Positions 51,848-61,390 of a stretch of 64,000 nucleotides of DNA are shown here, one piece after another. The notes beneath the pieces are model-generated. The model saw only the letters and a program-made list of their open reading frames with translations. It was not told the DNA's origin and made no database searches. The stretch is from Azospirillum isscasi (GTDB lineage Bacteria > Pseudomonadota > Alphaproteobacteria > Azospirillales > Azospirillaceae). Where the stretch lies: NCBI RefSeq assembly GCF_030849505.1, contig NZ_JAUJFI010000006.1, forward strand, positions 1 through 64,000, in the 5' to 3' direction. The translations under genes were made by a program, and so were the position numbers. Within the stretch, counting starts at the first letter, position 1. Each line of letters opens with the position of its first letter.

Positions 51848-51858
51848 CTGCAGTGCAG
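51848..51858. promoter_or_regulatory. PhaR-type operator upstream of the phasin gene
   Basis: CTGCAGTGCAG fits the CTGC-N3/4-GCAG pattern described for PhaR, the PHB-responsive repressor of phasin genes in alphaproteobacteria. It is part of a longer GCTGCAGTGCAGC palindrome in the 75-base gap between metZ and the phasin gene. Confidence 0.65.
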
Positions 51859-51899
51859 CGTTGGCGTCCGGGTCACGGTTTTTTGGTGAGGTGCAAGGA

Positions 51900-52415
51900 A
51901 TGGCGAGACGCAAGGCCGGCAACGGCGAACCGACGCAACGCATCCTGGCGGTGGCGGGCGATCTGACCCGGACCGGCGTCAAGACCGGCGAGATGGGCGT
52001 GGCGGCAGCGCAGACCATCGGCTACCGCACCGCGATGATGGCGGCGGCCCTGAACAACCCCATCGACCTCGCCAACCCGGAATTCGTCCGCATGGGCTCC
52101 GAGAAGGTGGAGGCGATGGTGGAGGCCACCCACGCCGTCGCCAAGGGCATCGGGGAAATGCAGCAGGCCTGGATGACCCTCGCGCAGGGCCAGCTTCAGG
52201 CCGCCATGGTGATGGTGAGCGGCCTCGGCCAGTGCCGCACGCCCGCCGATCTCGTGGAGTTGCAGCGCCGCACCGTCACCGAGTCGGTGGAGGCCGGCAT
52301 TCACGCCGCGCTCTACATGGTGGAGTCGGTCACGGCGCTGACCCACGCGGGCATGACCCCGGCCTACCGCACCGTCCGCGCCAACGCCCGCCGTCTGGCG
52401 AAGCAGCACGGGTAG
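51900..52415 (+). CDS. Phasin-family protein (PHB granule-associated)
   Basis: A 171-residue almost entirely helical protein. GYRTAMMAAALNNPIDLANP followed by EFVRMGSEKVEAMVEATHAV matches phasins that coat polyhydroxybutyrate granules and limit their size. The amphipathic middle (GIGEMQQAWMTLAQGQLQAA) and the segment RTPADLVELQRRTVTESVEA are characteristic. The ribosome-binding region contains both AGGTG and AAGGA next to the ATG. An upstream PhaR-like site suggests induction when PHB accumulates. Confidence 0.88.
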   Translation: MARRKAGNGEPTQRILAVAGDLTRTGVKTGEMGVAAAQTIGYRTAMMAAALNNPIDLANPEFVRMGSEKVEAMVEATHAVAKGIGEMQQAWMTLAQGQLQAAMVMVSGLGQCRTPADLVELQRRTVTESVEAGIHAALYMVESVTALTHAGMTPAYRTVRANARRLAKQHG

Positions 52416-52426
52416 GGTCGCGAGTC

Positions 52427-52500
52427 ACCACAAAGGCACGAAGGACACAAAGACACAAAGTTCTTCGTGAAATCCTTCGTGCCCTTTGTGTCTTCGTGGT
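52427..52500. repeat. Dispersed inverted repeat (CACGAAGACACAAAG type), copy 2
   Basis: Left arm units CACAAAGGCACGAAGG and ACACAAAGACACAAAG face the right arm CCTTTGTGTCTTCGTGGT. It shares the 15-bp core with the copy at 24702 and again lies between convergent genes. Longer but less perfect than copy 1. Confidence 0.85.
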
Positions 52501-52530
52501 TAAAACCCCTTACAGCTCAGGACTTTGCCG

Positions 52531-53736
52531 TCACTGCCCCAGCAGTTCGAAACTGGACGGGGCGGGGTCGAGCACACGGGGGCCGGTGGGGGTGACCTCC
52601 AGCACCGCCAGACCGCGCTCCACCACGCCGTCGGCGCGCAGGCGGAACAGGCCGTCGATGCCTTCGAAGCCGTTGGGGTTGTTCAACGCCGCGCGGTCGA
52701 AGCGGCCCGCCGGGCCGGGCATCTTGGCCAGCACCGCGGCGATGGCCGTCGCGTCGTAGGACAGGGTGGCGATGCGCGGCGGCTTGCGCCCATAGGTCTT
52801 CTCGAAGCGCGCCTCGAAGTCGGCGCGGGCCTGCGGCGCCGGGGCGGCGAACCAGGCGCCGGCCAGGGCGGGTTCCTGGCCCAGGCCGGGTTCATCCCAC
52901 AGGCCGGTGCCGAGCAGCTTCACCTGCTGGGTGTTCAGGCCGTTGGCGGCCAGCGCCGCCGCCAGACCCTGGGCGCGCGGCCCGCCTTCGGCCAGCATGA
53001 CCGCCTGCGGCTGCACGCCGGCCTGGGTCACCTGCCGCGCCGGCTGGGCGAGGTCGGTCACCGCCGGGTCGTAGCGCTCCACCTGCGCCACCTGACCGCC
53101 GAACTGGCGCGAGGCGGCCTGCACCGCGTTGACCACGGCGTCGCCGTAGGCGGTGCGCGGGGCCAGAGCGACGTAGCGCGTCGCACCCCGCGACCGGGCG
53201 AAGCCGACCACGCGGCTCACCTGATCGGCGGGGACGAAGCCCAGCACATAGGTGCCGTTGCCGGCCTGGGTCCAGTCGTTGGTGAAGGCCAGCACGTCCA
53301 CGCCGGCGGTCTGGGCGACCGGCTTCACCGCCGCCACGTCGGCGGCGAACAGCGGGCCGAGGATCAGGCTCGCCCCTTCCGCGATGGCCTGCCGCGCCGC
53401 GTCGGCGGCACCGGAGGGCGTGCCCTTGGTGTCGCGGGGCAGCAGCTCGAACCGGTCGCCGGCCAGATCGAACAGCGCCATCTGCGCCGATTCCAGCATG
53501 GCCTGCCCGATGGCGGCGCTGGAGCCGGACAGCGGCAGCAGAATCGCCACCTTCATGGTCTGCGGCGCCGCCGGAACGGAGCTGACCGGCGCTTGCGGCG
53601 CTTGAGTCGGCGGCGCCGGGGCCTTTACAGTCGAGCAGGCCGAAAGCGTGCCAACGACCAACAGGGCGGCGGCAGCCTGCCGCCCCCAAGCGCGCGAGAA
53701 AGGTGTCGTCAAGCGTGCCACCAACGATCTCCACAT
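52531..53736 (-). CDS. LpoA/LppC-like penicillin-binding protein activator lipoprotein
   Basis: A 401-residue outer-membrane lipoprotein candidate: hydrophobic signal ending VVGTLSAC (Cys near 34), a Pro/Ala linker, then a type I periplasmic-binding fold (MKVAILLPLSGSSAAIGQAM, ASLILGPLFAADVAAV, FVPADQVSRVVGFARSRGA). This matches the LpoA-type activators of peptidoglycan synthases. It is divergent from rsmI, with 34 bases overlap between the two 5' ends, an arrangement conserved widely (lpoA/rsmI/yraN). Confidence 0.87.
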   Translation of the reverse strand: MWRSLVARLTTPFSRAWGRQAAAALLVVGTLSACSTVKAPAPPTQAPQAPVSSVPAAPQTMKVAILLPLSGSSAAIGQAMLESAQMALFDLAGDRFELLPRDTKGTPSGAADAARQAIAEGASLILGPLFAADVAAVKPVAQTAGVDVLAFTNDWTQAGNGTYVLGFVPADQVSRVVGFARSRGATRYVALAPRTAYGDAVVNAVQAASRQFGGQVAQVERYDPAVTDLAQPARQVTQAGVQPQAVMLAEGGPRAQGLAAALAANGLNTQQVKLLGTGLWDEPGLGQEPALAGAWFAAPAPQARADFEARFEKTYGRKPPRIATLSYDATAIAAVLAKMPGPAGRFDRAALNNPNGFEGIDGLFRLRADGVVERGLAVLEVTPTGPRVLDPAPSSFELLGQ

Positions 53737-54656
53737 CCGGTCCGGCGCCGGAGCCCGTCTCCGGGCCCGGCGTCTCTGGTGACGCTGAAGGTAGCGAGCC
53801 GAAGGCCGCAAGTAAACTCGGCGCCGGCCTTTATGTGGTCGCCACCCCCATCGGCAACGCCGCCGACATCACGCTGCGCGCGCTCGACACGCTGCGCCGC
53901 GCCGACGCCATCGCCTGCGAGGACACGCGGGTGACGGCGAAGCTGATGGGCATCCACGGCATCCACACGCCCTTCGTCTCCTACCATGAACACAACGCGG
54001 CGAAGATGCGCCCGGTCCTGATCGGCCGCATGAAGGCGGGGGAGGCCATCGCGCTGGTCACCGACGCCGGCACGCCGCTGGTTTCCGACCCCGGCTACAA
54101 GCTGGTGCGGGAGTGCGTGGCGGAGGGGGTGAAGGTCACCACCCTGCCCGGCGCCTCCGCCCCGCTGGCCGCCCTGGTGCTGTCCGGCCTGCCGACCGAC
54201 CGCTTCCTGTTCGCCGGCTTCCTGCCCAACAAGAGCAGCGCGCGGCGCGCCGCCGCCGGGGAACTGAAGGGCGTTCCGGCCACGCTGGTCTTCTTCGAGT
54301 CGCCGCAGCGCCTGCCCGAGTCGCTGGCCGACCTCGCCGACATCCTGGGTGGGCGGGAGGCCGCGGTGGCGCGGGAGCTGACCAAGCTGTACGAGGAGGT
54401 GCGGCGCGGCACCCTGCCGGAGCTGGCCGCCCATTACGCGGAGGCCGGCCCGCCGAAGGGCGAGGTGGTCCTGGTGATCGGCCCGCCCGGTGAGGAGGCG
54501 GCCCCGACCGAGGCCGACGTGGACGCCCTGCTGCGCGACGCGCTGGCCCGCCTGTCGGTCCGCGACGCCGCCGCCGACGTGGCCGCCCGCACCGGCCAGA
54601 ACAAGCGCACCGTCTATGCCCGCGCGCTGGAGCTGTCACGGGAGGGGAAACCATGA
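53703..54656 (+). CDS. rsmI: 16S rRNA (cytidine-1402-2'-O)-methyltransferase
   Basis: A 317-residue SAM-dependent enzyme of the tetrapyrrole-methylase fold that methylates C1402 in the ribosomal decoding centre. After a 38-residue leader, LYVVATPIGNAADITLRALD, CEDTRVT, SYHEHNA, LVTDAGTPLVSDPG and ELTKLYEEVRRG are all present. The GTG at 53703 is tentative; a shorter form from GTG 53715 is possible because the leader is not conserved. It is the first gene of rsmI-yraN-sirB1-gshB. Confidence 0.92.
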   Translation: MSSSVPPTISTSGPAPEPVSGPGVSGDAEGSEPKAASKLGAGLYVVATPIGNAADITLRALDTLRRADAIACEDTRVTAKLMGIHGIHTPFVSYHEHNAAKMRPVLIGRMKAGEAIALVTDAGTPLVSDPGYKLVRECVAEGVKVTTLPGASAPLAALVLSGLPTDRFLFAGFLPNKSSARRAAAGELKGVPATLVFFESPQRLPESLADLADILGGREAAVARELTKLYEEVRRGTLPELAAHYAEAGPPKGEVVLVIGPPGEEAAPTEADVDALLRDALARLSVRDAAADVAARTGQNKRTVYARALELSREGKP

Positions 54657-55021
54657 GCGCGCCGGACGCGCTGCGCCGCCGGGCCGAGAGCTATGGCCGC
54701 TACGCCGAGCAGCTCTGCCGGCTGGCGCTGCGGCTGAAGGGCTACCGCATCCTGGAAAGCCGCCTGCGCACCCCGATGGGGGAGATCGACATCGTGGCCC
54801 GGCGGGGCGACACTCTGGCCATCGTCGAGGTGAAGGCCCGCGGCGACTGGGACACCGCGAACGAGGCGCTCAACGCCCGCCAGCGGGGCCGCCTCGCCCG
54901 TGCCGCCCACGTCTATCTGGGGGCCAACCCCCAGTATGCGGGCTATGTCTTGCGCTTCGACGTCATGCTCGTTACCCCTTGGTCCTGGCCGCGCCACGTG
55001 CCGGACGCGTGGCGGGCCTGA
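54653..55021 (+). CDS. YraN/UPF0102 family nuclease-like protein
   Basis: A 122-residue protein with a restriction-endonuclease-like core: MGEIDIVARRGDTLAIVEVKAR carries the Glu-Asp and Glu-x-Lys pair. AERYGRYAEQLCR-type N-terminal helix and LRFDVMLVTPW follow. The family function is unsettled. The ATG overlaps the rsmI stop by 4 bases, the usual partner arrangement. Confidence 0.9.
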   Translation: MSAPDALRRRAESYGRYAEQLCRLALRLKGYRILESRLRTPMGEIDIVARRGDTLAIVEVKARGDWDTANEALNARQRGRLARAAHVYLGANPQYAGYVLRFDVMLVTPWSWPRHVPDAWRA

Positions 55022-55054
55022 CGCGAAGGCTGAAGCAGAGGAAGGACGCCGCCC

Positions 55055-55888
55055 GTGACCAGCCGCGCCGAAGCCCGCGAGATCCTGCGCCGCGTGGGGC
55101 TGCAGCCGGACGAGGACATCGATCTGGCCGAAGCCGCCCTGGCGCTGGGCGTGCTGGAAAGTCCGGGCGCCGTTCTGGCCGATTACCGCCGCCACCTCGC
55201 CGACATCGCCCACGATCTGGCGGAGCGCGTCTCGCCCGAGGCCGACGGGCTGGAGGCCCGCATCGCCTGGCTGCACGAGGTCATCGTGGAGCGGCACGGC
55301 TATTCCGGGGATCACGACACCTACGACGACCTTCAGAACGCCAACCTGCTGCGCGTGATCGACCGCCGCCGCGGCCTGCCGGTGGCGCTGGGCATCCTGT
55401 TCCTGCACGCCGCCCGCTCGCAGGGCTGGCCGATGCAGGGGCTGAACTTCCCCGGCCATTTCCTGGTGCGGCTGGAGGCCGACGGCGCCCGCGCCATCCT
55501 CGACCCCTTCAACGAGGGGCAGGTGCGCACCGCCGTGGACCTGCGCGACCTGCTGAAGGCCACCGCCGGCAGCGCCGCGGAGCTGGAGCCCGGCCATTAC
55601 CAGCCGGTGTCCAACCGCGAGGTCCTGCTGCGGCTTCAGAACAACATCAAGCTGCGCCACCTCTCCGCCCACGACGTGCCCCGCGCGCTGGAGGTGCTGG
55701 AGGCCATGCGGCTGTTCGCGCCGGGCGAGGCGGCGCTGTGGCGGGAGACCGGCCTGCTGGAAGCCCATACCGGCAACGTCGGCGCCGCCATCGCCGCGCT
55801 GGAAACCTTCCTGACGCTGACCGGCAGCGAACGGCACCGTCATCAGGTCGCCGCGCTGATCCAGCAGCTCAAGAACCGACTGAACTGA
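55055..55888 (+). CDS. SirB1-family transglutaminase-like protein
   Basis: A 277-residue cytoplasmic protein with the SirB1 N-terminal domain ([49 protein letters not shown]) and tetratricopeptide-like helices at the C-terminus ([40 protein letters not shown]). The catalytic Cys of true transglutaminases is not evident, as in other SirB1 proteins. The GTG start at 55055 has GGAAGGAC upstream. Role unknown. Confidence 0.87.
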   Translation: MTSRAEAREILRRVGLQPDEDIDLAEAALALGVLESPGAVLADYRRHLADIAHDLAERVSPEADGLEARIAWLHEVIVERHGYSGDHDTYDDLQNANLLRVIDRRRGLPVALGILFLHAARSQGWPMQGLNFPGHFLVRLEADGARAILDPFNEGQVRTAVDLRDLLKATAGSAAELEPGHYQPVSNREVLLRLQNNIKLRHLSAHDVPRALEVLEAMRLFAPGEAALWRETGLLEAHTGNVGAAIAALETFLTLTGSERHRHQVAALIQQLKNRLN

Positions 55889-55934
55889 CCAACCCAAAGC
55901 CCGTTTCCCAAAGCCCGTTTCGGAGATCCGCAGG

Positions 55935-56891
55935 ATGAGCCTTGCCGTCGCCTTCCAGATGGACCCCATCGAGTCCATCAACATCGACACCGACTCGAGC
56001 TTCATGATGGCGCTGGAAGCGCAGAAGCGCGGGCATACACTTTACCACTACCACCCGCGCGACCTCAGCCTGACCGGCAACGTCCTGACCGCCCGCGTGC
56101 GGGAGATGACCGTGGTCCGGCAGAAGGGCGCCCACTACACGCTGGGCGAGCCGCGGGTCGTGGACCTGTCCACGATGGACGTGGTGCTGATGCGCCAGGA
56201 CCCGCCCTTCGACATGGCCTACATCACCGCCACCCACATGCTGGAGCACATCCAGCCCAAGGTGCTGGTGCTGAACGATCCGGCGGAGGTGCGCAACGCG
56301 CCGGAGAAGCTGTTCGTCACCCATTTCCCCGACCTGATGCCGCCGACGCTGATCACCAGCGACAAGCAGGCCGTGCTGGAATTCCGGGCGCTTCACAAGG
56401 ACATCATCGTCAAGCCGCTGTTCGGCAACGGCGGGGCCGGCGTCTTCCACCTGAAGCCGGACGACGAGAATCTGGGCTCGCTTCTGGAGCTGTTCACCCA
56501 GCTCTACCGCGAGCCGGTGATCGTGCAGAAGTACTTGGCCGACATCCGCCAGGGCGACAAGCGCATCATCCTGATCGACGGGGAGCCCGCCGGCGCCGTC
56601 AGCCGCATGCCCCAGGAGGGCGAGGCCCGCGCCAACTTCCACGCCGGCGGCAGCGCGAAGAAGACGGAGCTGACCCCGCGCGAGCAGGAGATCTGCAAGG
56701 CCATCGGCCCGGTGCTGCGGGAAAAGGGGCTGGTCTTCGTCGGCATCGACGTGATCGGCGATTACCTGACCGAGATCAACGTGACCTCGCCCACCGGCAT
56801 CCAGGAGATCAACCGCCTCGACGGCTCGGCGCTGGAAGCCACCCTGTGGGACGCCATCGAGCGCCGGCATCGCGAGAGCAAGGGGAACTGA
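55935..56891 (+). CDS. gshB: Glutathione synthetase
   Basis: A 318-residue ATP-grasp ligase that joins gamma-glutamylcysteine and glycine. [20 protein letters not shown] at the N-terminus, [29 protein letters not shown] (ATP loop) and [18 protein letters not shown] (metal/ATP site) are intact. Full length. It ends the rsmI operon run and converges on folA with a palindromic repeat between. Confidence 0.95.
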   Translation: MSLAVAFQMDPIESINIDTDSSFMMALEAQKRGHTLYHYHPRDLSLTGNVLTARVREMTVVRQKGAHYTLGEPRVVDLSTMDVVLMRQDPPFDMAYITATHMLEHIQPKVLVLNDPAEVRNAPEKLFVTHFPDLMPPTLITSDKQAVLEFRALHKDIIVKPLFGNGGAGVFHLKPDDENLGSLLELFTQLYREPVIVQKYLADIRQGDKRIILIDGEPAGAVSRMPQEGEARANFHAGGSAKKTELTPREQEICKAIGPVLREKGLVFVGIDVIGDYLTEINVTSPTGIQEINRLDGSALEATLWDAIERRHRESKGN

Positions 56892-56894
56892 AAA

Positions 56895-56920
56895 TTCCCT
56901 CTCCCGGAGCGGGAAAGGGG
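56895..56920. repeat. Short palindromic repeat between gshB and folA
   Basis: TTCCCTCTCCCG and CGGGAAAGGGGG face each other around GAG. An imperfect member of the CCCTCTCCC palindrome family, directly abutting the folA stop. Confidence 0.75.
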
Positions 56921-56921
56921 G

Positions 56922-57428
56922 CTACATCCCAGCGCCGGCAGGGCGCCGCACAAGGTCCACATACCGGTAGGGCAGCCCGTTCTCGGTGAGGAGCGGGCCG
57001 CGTTCCGCTTCCACCCACTCGGCTCCCAGAGGCGGCATCACCGTGTCGCCCTCCACCTCCTGCTCCACGCGGGTCAGGTGGATGGCGTCGGCCAGCGGCA
57101 GCGTCTCGCGGAACAGGTCGGCGCCGCCGATCACGCAGGCTTCCGCCGCACCCTGCGCCCGGCACCAGTCCAGCGCCGCGCCGATCCCGCCGAACCAACG
57201 CACGCCGTCCCGCTCCCCCGCCGGGACGCTGCGGCTGACCACCAGATTGTCGCGGCCCGGCAAGGGCTTGCGGGGCAGGGAGTCCCAGGTGCGGCGGCCC
57301 ATCAAAATGGGCTTGCCCAAGGTCAGTTCCTTGAAGCGCGTCAGGTCGCCGGGCAGGGACCAGGGCAGGGTGCCGTTCCGCCCGATCACCCCGTTGCGCG
57401 CGGCGGCCACCACCAGACTGATCCGCAT
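56922..57428 (-). CDS. folA: Dihydrofolate reductase
   Basis: A 168-residue enzyme reducing dihydrofolate with NADPH. ARNGVIGRNGTLPWSLPGDL near residues 9-28, MGRRTWDSLPRKPLPGRDN and VIGGADLFRETLPLADAIHL are the standard motifs; the active-site Asp is in GDLTRFK. ATG at 57428 is chosen over an upstream TTG. It follows hemW on the same strand by about 50 bases. Confidence 0.94.
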   Translation of the reverse strand: MRISLVVAAARNGVIGRNGTLPWSLPGDLTRFKELTLGKPILMGRRTWDSLPRKPLPGRDNLVVSRSVPAGERDGVRWFGGIGAALDWCRAQGAAEACVIGGADLFRETLPLADAIHLTRVEQEVEGDTVMPPLGAEWVEAERGPLLTENGLPYRYVDLVRRPAGAGM

Positions 57429-57477
57429 CCGTGCCCCCCTGACAAAAAACAAGACCTCGCGCCGAGACCGTCAACTC

Positions 57478-58650
57478 TCACGCCAGCAGGGCCGCCAGCA
57501 CGGCGTTCAACCGCTGCCGCCCCTCGTGGGTCGCGCGGATCGCGGCCTCGTCCACCTCCAGGAAACCGCCCTTCACCAGACGGTCCAGCGCCCCGGCATC
57601 GACCAGCGCGTCCAGGCCGCGGCCCGTCTCCTCGGCCAGCCGGGCGCGGGACACCCCTTCGCGCAGGCGCAGCCCCATCATCAGAAGTTCCGACCCGCGG
57701 GCCTCGCGGGCGACGGGTTCGGGGGTGGCGGCGCCGTGGCCGTCGCGCTCCACCCGCTCCAGCCAGATTTCCGGGGCGCGGTGGGCGCGGGTGGCGAACT
57801 TCTCGCCGTCCAGCGTCAGCCGGCCATGGGCGCCGGGACCGACTCCGACATAATCGCCGTACCGCCAATAGGTCAGGTTGTGGCGGCTCTCCTCGCCGGG
57901 GCGGGCGTGGTTGGAAATCTCGTAGGCGGGCAGCCCGGCGCGGTCGAGCAGGCTCTGCGTCGCCTCGTACAGGTCGCCGGCCAGATCCTCGTCGGGCAGC
58001 ACCAGATCGCCCCGCGCGTGCAGGGGGAAGAAGGCCGTCCCCTCCTCGATGGTCAACTGGTAGACCGACAGATGGCCGACCGCGTAGTCCAGCGCGCGGG
58101 TCAGTTCCGCCTCCCACGCCGCGACGGATTGGCCGGGACGGGCGTAGATCAGATCGAAACTGAAACGGTCGAAGGTTTTCGCGGCCAGTTCGATGGCGCC
58201 GGTGGCCTCCGCCGCGTTGTGCTGGCGGCCCAGGAACTTCAGCGCGGTGTCGTCCAGCGCCTGGATGCCCATCGACAGGCGGTTCACCCCGGCGGCGCGG
58301 AAGGCGCGGAACTTGTCCGCCTCCACGGAGGTCGGGTTGGCCTCCAGAGACACTTCCAGGTCATCGCCGCCCCTGTCGCTTCCAATGGGCCAGCGGGCGG
58401 CGATGCGCTCCAGCACGGCGCCGACCGTCGCCGGCTCCATCAGCGACGGGGTGCCGCCGCCGAAGAAGACGGAGGTGACCCGACGCCCGGACGTTGCGTC
58501 TGCGTAATGATCCAGTTCCCGCAACAGCGCGGCGCGCCAGCGGTCGTGCTCGATCCGCTCGCGGACGTGGCTGTTGAAGTCGCAGTAGGGGCACTTCGAC
58601 TTGCAGAAGGGCCAGTGGATGTAGATCCCGAAGCCGGGATCGGGTGTCAT
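57478..58650 (-). CDS. hemW: HemW-like radical SAM protein (heme chaperone)
   Basis: A 390-residue radical SAM protein. [20 protein letters not shown] holds the CxxxCxxC cluster ligands near residues 14-21, followed by [10 protein letters not shown] and [10 protein letters not shown]. The extra Cys of true oxygen-independent coproporphyrinogen oxidases is absent, so the heme-chaperone role is preferred. ATG at 58650 overlaps the rdgB stop (ATGA), whereas an ATG at 58659 would add three residues. rdgB-hemW pairing is common. Confidence 0.92.
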   Translation of the reverse strand: MTPDPGFGIYIHWPFCKSKCPYCDFNSHVRERIEHDRWRAALLRELDHYADATSGRRVTSVFFGGGTPSLMEPATVGAVLERIAARWPIGSDRGGDDLEVSLEANPTSVEADKFRAFRAAGVNRLSMGIQALDDTALKFLGRQHNAAEATGAIELAAKTFDRFSFDLIYARPGQSVAAWEAELTRALDYAVGHLSVYQLTIEEGTAFFPLHARGDLVLPDEDLAGDLYEATQSLLDRAGLPAYEISNHARPGEESRHNLTYWRYGDYVGVGPGAHGRLTLDGEKFATRAHRAPEIWLERVERDGHGAATPEPVAREARGSELLMMGLRLREGVSRARLAEETGRGLDALVDAGALDRLVKGGFLEVDEAAIRATHEGRQRLNAVLAALLA

Positions 58651-59249
58651 TTGAAGCATCGCTCCACAAGCTGGCGGAAGGCGTCGGCCCGGTGGCTCAT
58701 CTCATGCTTTTTAGCCGGGTCCATCTCGCCGAATGTGATGTCGTGGCCGTCCGGTTTAAACATCGGATCGTAACCGAAACCATGTTCGCCGCGCGGCGGC
58801 CAGACCAGCGTGCCGGTGCAGCGGCCCTCGACCGTCTCGACATGGCCGTCCGGCCAGGCGAGCGACAGGGCGCAGACGAAATACGCGCTGCGGTCGGCCT
58901 GGTCCTTGAGGCCGTCCTCCACCTTGCCCATGGCCATCCGGAAGTCCTTGGCGGGACCGGCCCAGCGGGCGGAGTAGATGCCGGGATCGCCGTTCAGCGC
59001 CGGCACCACCAGCCCGCTGTCGTCGGCCAGCGCCACATGGCCGGCCCCGGCGGCGGCCAGCGCCTTCAGTTCGGCGTTGGCGACGAAGGTCGTCCCCGTC
59101 TCCTCCGGCTCCGGCAGTCCAAGCTCGCCCGCGGACACGAAGGACGCGGCGTAGGGGCCGAGCAGCTCCGCGATCTCGCGGACCTTGCCCTTGTTGTGGC
59201 TGGCGATCACCAGCGTGCCGCCGGTGAAGCGGCGGGGGAGGGTGGTCAT
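58647..59249 (-). CDS. rdgB: XTP/dITP pyrophosphatase
   Basis: A 200-residue house-cleaning nucleotidase that hydrolyses non-canonical purine triphosphates. [53 protein letters not shown] and [17 protein letters not shown] are complete. It is coupled to hemW by a 4-base overlap. A palindromic spacer separates it from rph upstream. Confidence 0.94.
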   Translation of the reverse strand: MTTLPRRFTGGTLVIASHNKGKVREIAELLGPYAASFVSAGELGLPEPEETGTTFVANAELKALAAAGAGHVALADDSGLVVPALNGDPGIYSARWAGPAKDFRMAMGKVEDGLKDQADRSAYFVCALSLAWPDGHVETVEGRCTGTLVWPPRGEHGFGYDPMFKPDGHDITFGEMDPAKKHEMSHRADAFRQLVERCFK

Positions 59250-59273
59250 GGGGGTTCCTTCCGTCTCAAACCT

Positions 59274-59345
59274 TTGCCCCCACCCTCCCGCTTCGCGGAT
59301 TCCTCCCTCCCCCGCTGTCGCAGGGGAGGGTCAGGGTGGGGGCAA
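59274..59345. repeat. Composite palindromic repeat between rph and rdgB
   Basis: Outer arms TTGCCCCCACCCT (59274-59286) and its exact complement (59333-59345) enclose an inner palindrome of CCCTCCCCCGC/GCAGGGGAGGG type that matches the element inside the broken glycosyltransferase gene. Member of the same family. Confidence 0.88.
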
Positions 59346-59360
59346 GCGCAAACCGCGCCC

Positions 59361-60080
59361 TTACTTCACCGCGATCGCCGCTTTCTGCAAGGCCACCAGC
59401 TCGTCGATGCCCTTGCGGGCGAGCGCCAGCAGCTCCATGAACTGCGGCTCGGTGAAGGGGCGCTCCTCGGCGGTGCCCTGCACTTCGACGATGCCCCCCT
59501 GGCCGGTCAGCACGAAATTGGCGTCGGCCTGGGCGGTCGAATCCTCGGGGTAGTCGAGGTCGAGCACGCTGGCGTTCTTGTAGATGCCGCAGGAGACGGC
59601 GGCCACATGGTCGGTCAGCGGCATGGTCTTGATGGCGCCGATCGACAGCAGATGCTGGAAGGCCAGATGCAACGCCACGAAGCTGCCGGTGATCGCCGCG
59701 GTGCGGGTGCCGCCGTCGGCCTGGAGGACGTCGCAGTCGATCTTGATCTGCTTCTCGCCCATGGCGGCGCGGTCGGTGACGGCGCGCAGCGCGCGGCCGA
59801 TCAGGCGCTGGATCTCCTGGGTGCGGCCCGACTGCTTGCCCTTGGCGGCCTCGCGGTCGGTGCGGCTGTGGGTGGAGCGCGGCAGCATGCCGTACTCGGC
59901 GGTGACCCAGCCGAGCCCCGTGTTCTTCAGGAAGCGCGGCACGCCCTCGTCCACGCTGGCGGTGCACAGGACGTGCGTGTCGCCGAAACGCACCAGGCAG
60001 GACCCCTCGGCGTGCTTGCTGAAATGGGGCTCAAGGGAAACGGTGCGCAACTGGTCGTGGGCGCGGCCGGAGGGACGCAT
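59361..60080 (-). CDS. rph: Ribonuclease PH
   Basis: A 239-residue phosphorolytic 3' exoribonuclease that trims tRNA precursors. It starts [67 protein letters not shown] and [19 protein letters not shown] are canonical. Full family length. It is divergent from hrcA, the classic alphaproteobacterial arrangement. Confidence 0.95.
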   Translation of the reverse strand: MRPSGRAHDQLRTVSLEPHFSKHAEGSCLVRFGDTHVLCTASVDEGVPRFLKNTGLGWVTAEYGMLPRSTHSRTDREAAKGKQSGRTQEIQRLIGRALRAVTDRAAMGEKQIKIDCDVLQADGGTRTAAITGSFVALHLAFQHLLSIGAIKTMPLTDHVAAVSCGIYKNASVLDLDYPEDSTAQADANFVLTGQGGIVEVQGTAEERPFTEPQFMELLALARKGIDELVALQKAAIAVK

Positions 60081-60165
60081 CGGGCATGATCCGCAGCTTT
60101 GTTGAAAACGGCGGGCAAGCTAGCGCCCGATGCCCCCGCCGTCCAGCGCGCAACCGGGGCGCACG

Positions 60166-60194
60166 TTGATTCGGCGGGGACACCTGCCTAAATT
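60166..60194 (+). promoter_or_regulatory. Sigma70-like promoter of hrcA-grpE
   Basis: TTGATT (60166-60171) and TAAATT (60189-60194) with a 17-base spacer lie 62 bases before hrcA. No CIRCE inverted repeat (TTAGCACTC type) was found between it and the gene. Confidence 0.65.
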
Positions 60195-60255
60195 CGGGAC
60201 GCCGCTTCCGCAACCCGACCTTATCCCAACCTTCGTGCCCGGTTCCCGCCCCGCC

Positions 60256-61296
60256 ATGATCACCGAGCTGAACCAACGGTCCCGCGAGATCTTCCGGCTG
60301 ATCGTCGACGCCTATGTGGCGACCGGCGAGCCGGTGGGCTCGCGCACCATCTCGCGCAGGCTCGGCATGGCCCTGTCCCCCGCGACCATCCGCAACGTCA
60401 TGGCCGACCTGGAGGAGCAGGGGCTGCTCTACGCCCCCCACACCTCGGCGGGCCGCATCCCGACCGAGGCGGGGCTGCGCCTGTTCGTCAACGGCCTGCT
60501 GGAGATCGGCAGCCTGAGCGAGGACGAGCGCGGCTCCATCGAGGCCAAATGCGCCTCCTCCGGGCGGTCGCTGCAGGACGTGCTGGGCGAGGCGTCCACC
60601 CTGCTGTCCGGCCTGTCGCACTGCGCCGGGCTGGTGGTGGCGCCGAAGACCGACCGGCCCCTGAAGCACATCGAGTTCGTCTCGCTGGCCCCGGGCCGCG
60701 CGCTGGTCGTGTTGGTCAACGAGGACGGGCTGGTCGAGAACCGCGTCATCGAGGTGCCGGTGGGGGTGCCCGCCGCGACGCTCCAGATGGTGTCCAACTT
60801 CCTCAGCGCGAAGCTGGTGGGCCGCACGCTGGACGAGGCGCGGCAGGCCGTGCTGCGCGAGATCGAGGACCAGAAGACCGAGCTGGACGAATTGTCGCAG
60901 CGCGTGGTCTCCGCCGGCCTCGCCACCTGGGCGGGCAGCAGCGGGCAGAACAGCGGCCAGCTCATCGTGCGCGGCCAGGCGAAGCTTCTGGAGGACGTCA
61001 CCGCCTTGTCGGACCTGGAGCGCGTGCGCGCCCTGTTCGAGGCGCTGGAGACCAAGGAGACCATGCTGCGCCTGCTCGACGCCACCGGGAAGGGTGACGG
61101 CGTGCAGATCTTCATCGGGGCGGAAAATGTGCTGTTCGGCCATTCCGGCTGTTCGCTGATCATCTCGCCGTTCCAGAACAGCCGCGAGCAGGTGATCGGC
61201 GCCATCGGCGTGATCGGTCCGACCCGCATCAATTATGCGCGCATCATCCCGCTTGTGGATTATACAGCCAAGGTCATCAGCCGCCTTGTCGGGTGA
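60256..61296 (+). CDS. hrcA: Heat-inducible transcription repressor HrcA
   Basis: A 346-residue repressor of chaperone genes that binds CIRCE operators. The N-terminus ITELNQRSREIFRLIVDAYV is the family start; the winged helix follows (EPVGSRTISRRLG, LSPATIRNVMADLEEQGLL, HTSAGRIPTEAGLRLFV), and the C-terminal GAF-like dimer domain has VIGPTRINYARIIPLVDY. ATG at 60256 is used because longer starts run into the rph promoter region. It is followed by grpE. Confidence 0.94.
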   Translation: MITELNQRSREIFRLIVDAYVATGEPVGSRTISRRLGMALSPATIRNVMADLEEQGLLYAPHTSAGRIPTEAGLRLFVNGLLEIGSLSEDERGSIEAKCASSGRSLQDVLGEASTLLSGLSHCAGLVVAPKTDRPLKHIEFVSLAPGRALVVLVNEDGLVENRVIEVPVGVPAATLQMVSNFLSAKLVGRTLDEARQAVLREIEDQKTELDELSQRVVSAGLATWAGSSGQNSGQLIVRGQAKLLEDVTALSDLERVRALFEALETKETMLRLLDATGKGDGVQIFIGAENVLFGHSGCSLIISPFQNSREQVIGAIGVIGPTRINYARIIPLVDYTAKVISRLVG

Positions 61297-61329
61297 TGGC
61301 GGCTTGGCAACGCTTCGATCCGTCAGACC

Positions 61330-61361
61330 ACCCCATCAGACTCAGACCCCATCAGACTCAG
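61330..61361 (+). repeat. 16-bp tandem duplication upstream of grpE
   Basis: ACCCCATCAGACTCAG occurs twice back to back in the hrcA-grpE spacer, 30 bases before grpE. Each unit holds one GANTC site. Confidence 0.9.
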
Positions 61362-61390
61362 ACGACACACGAGACGACAACGAGAGAGCC

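Noticed and set aside
57478-58650. True oxygen-independent coproporphyrinogen oxidase (HemN)
   Set aside because: The cluster motif is C-x3-C-x2-C without the additional HemN cysteine and the N-terminal extension is missing; HemW fits the length and the rdgB neighbour.
60181-60255. CIRCE element upstream of hrcA
   Set aside because: No TTAGCACTC-N9-GAGTGCTAA or close variant is present in the interval.
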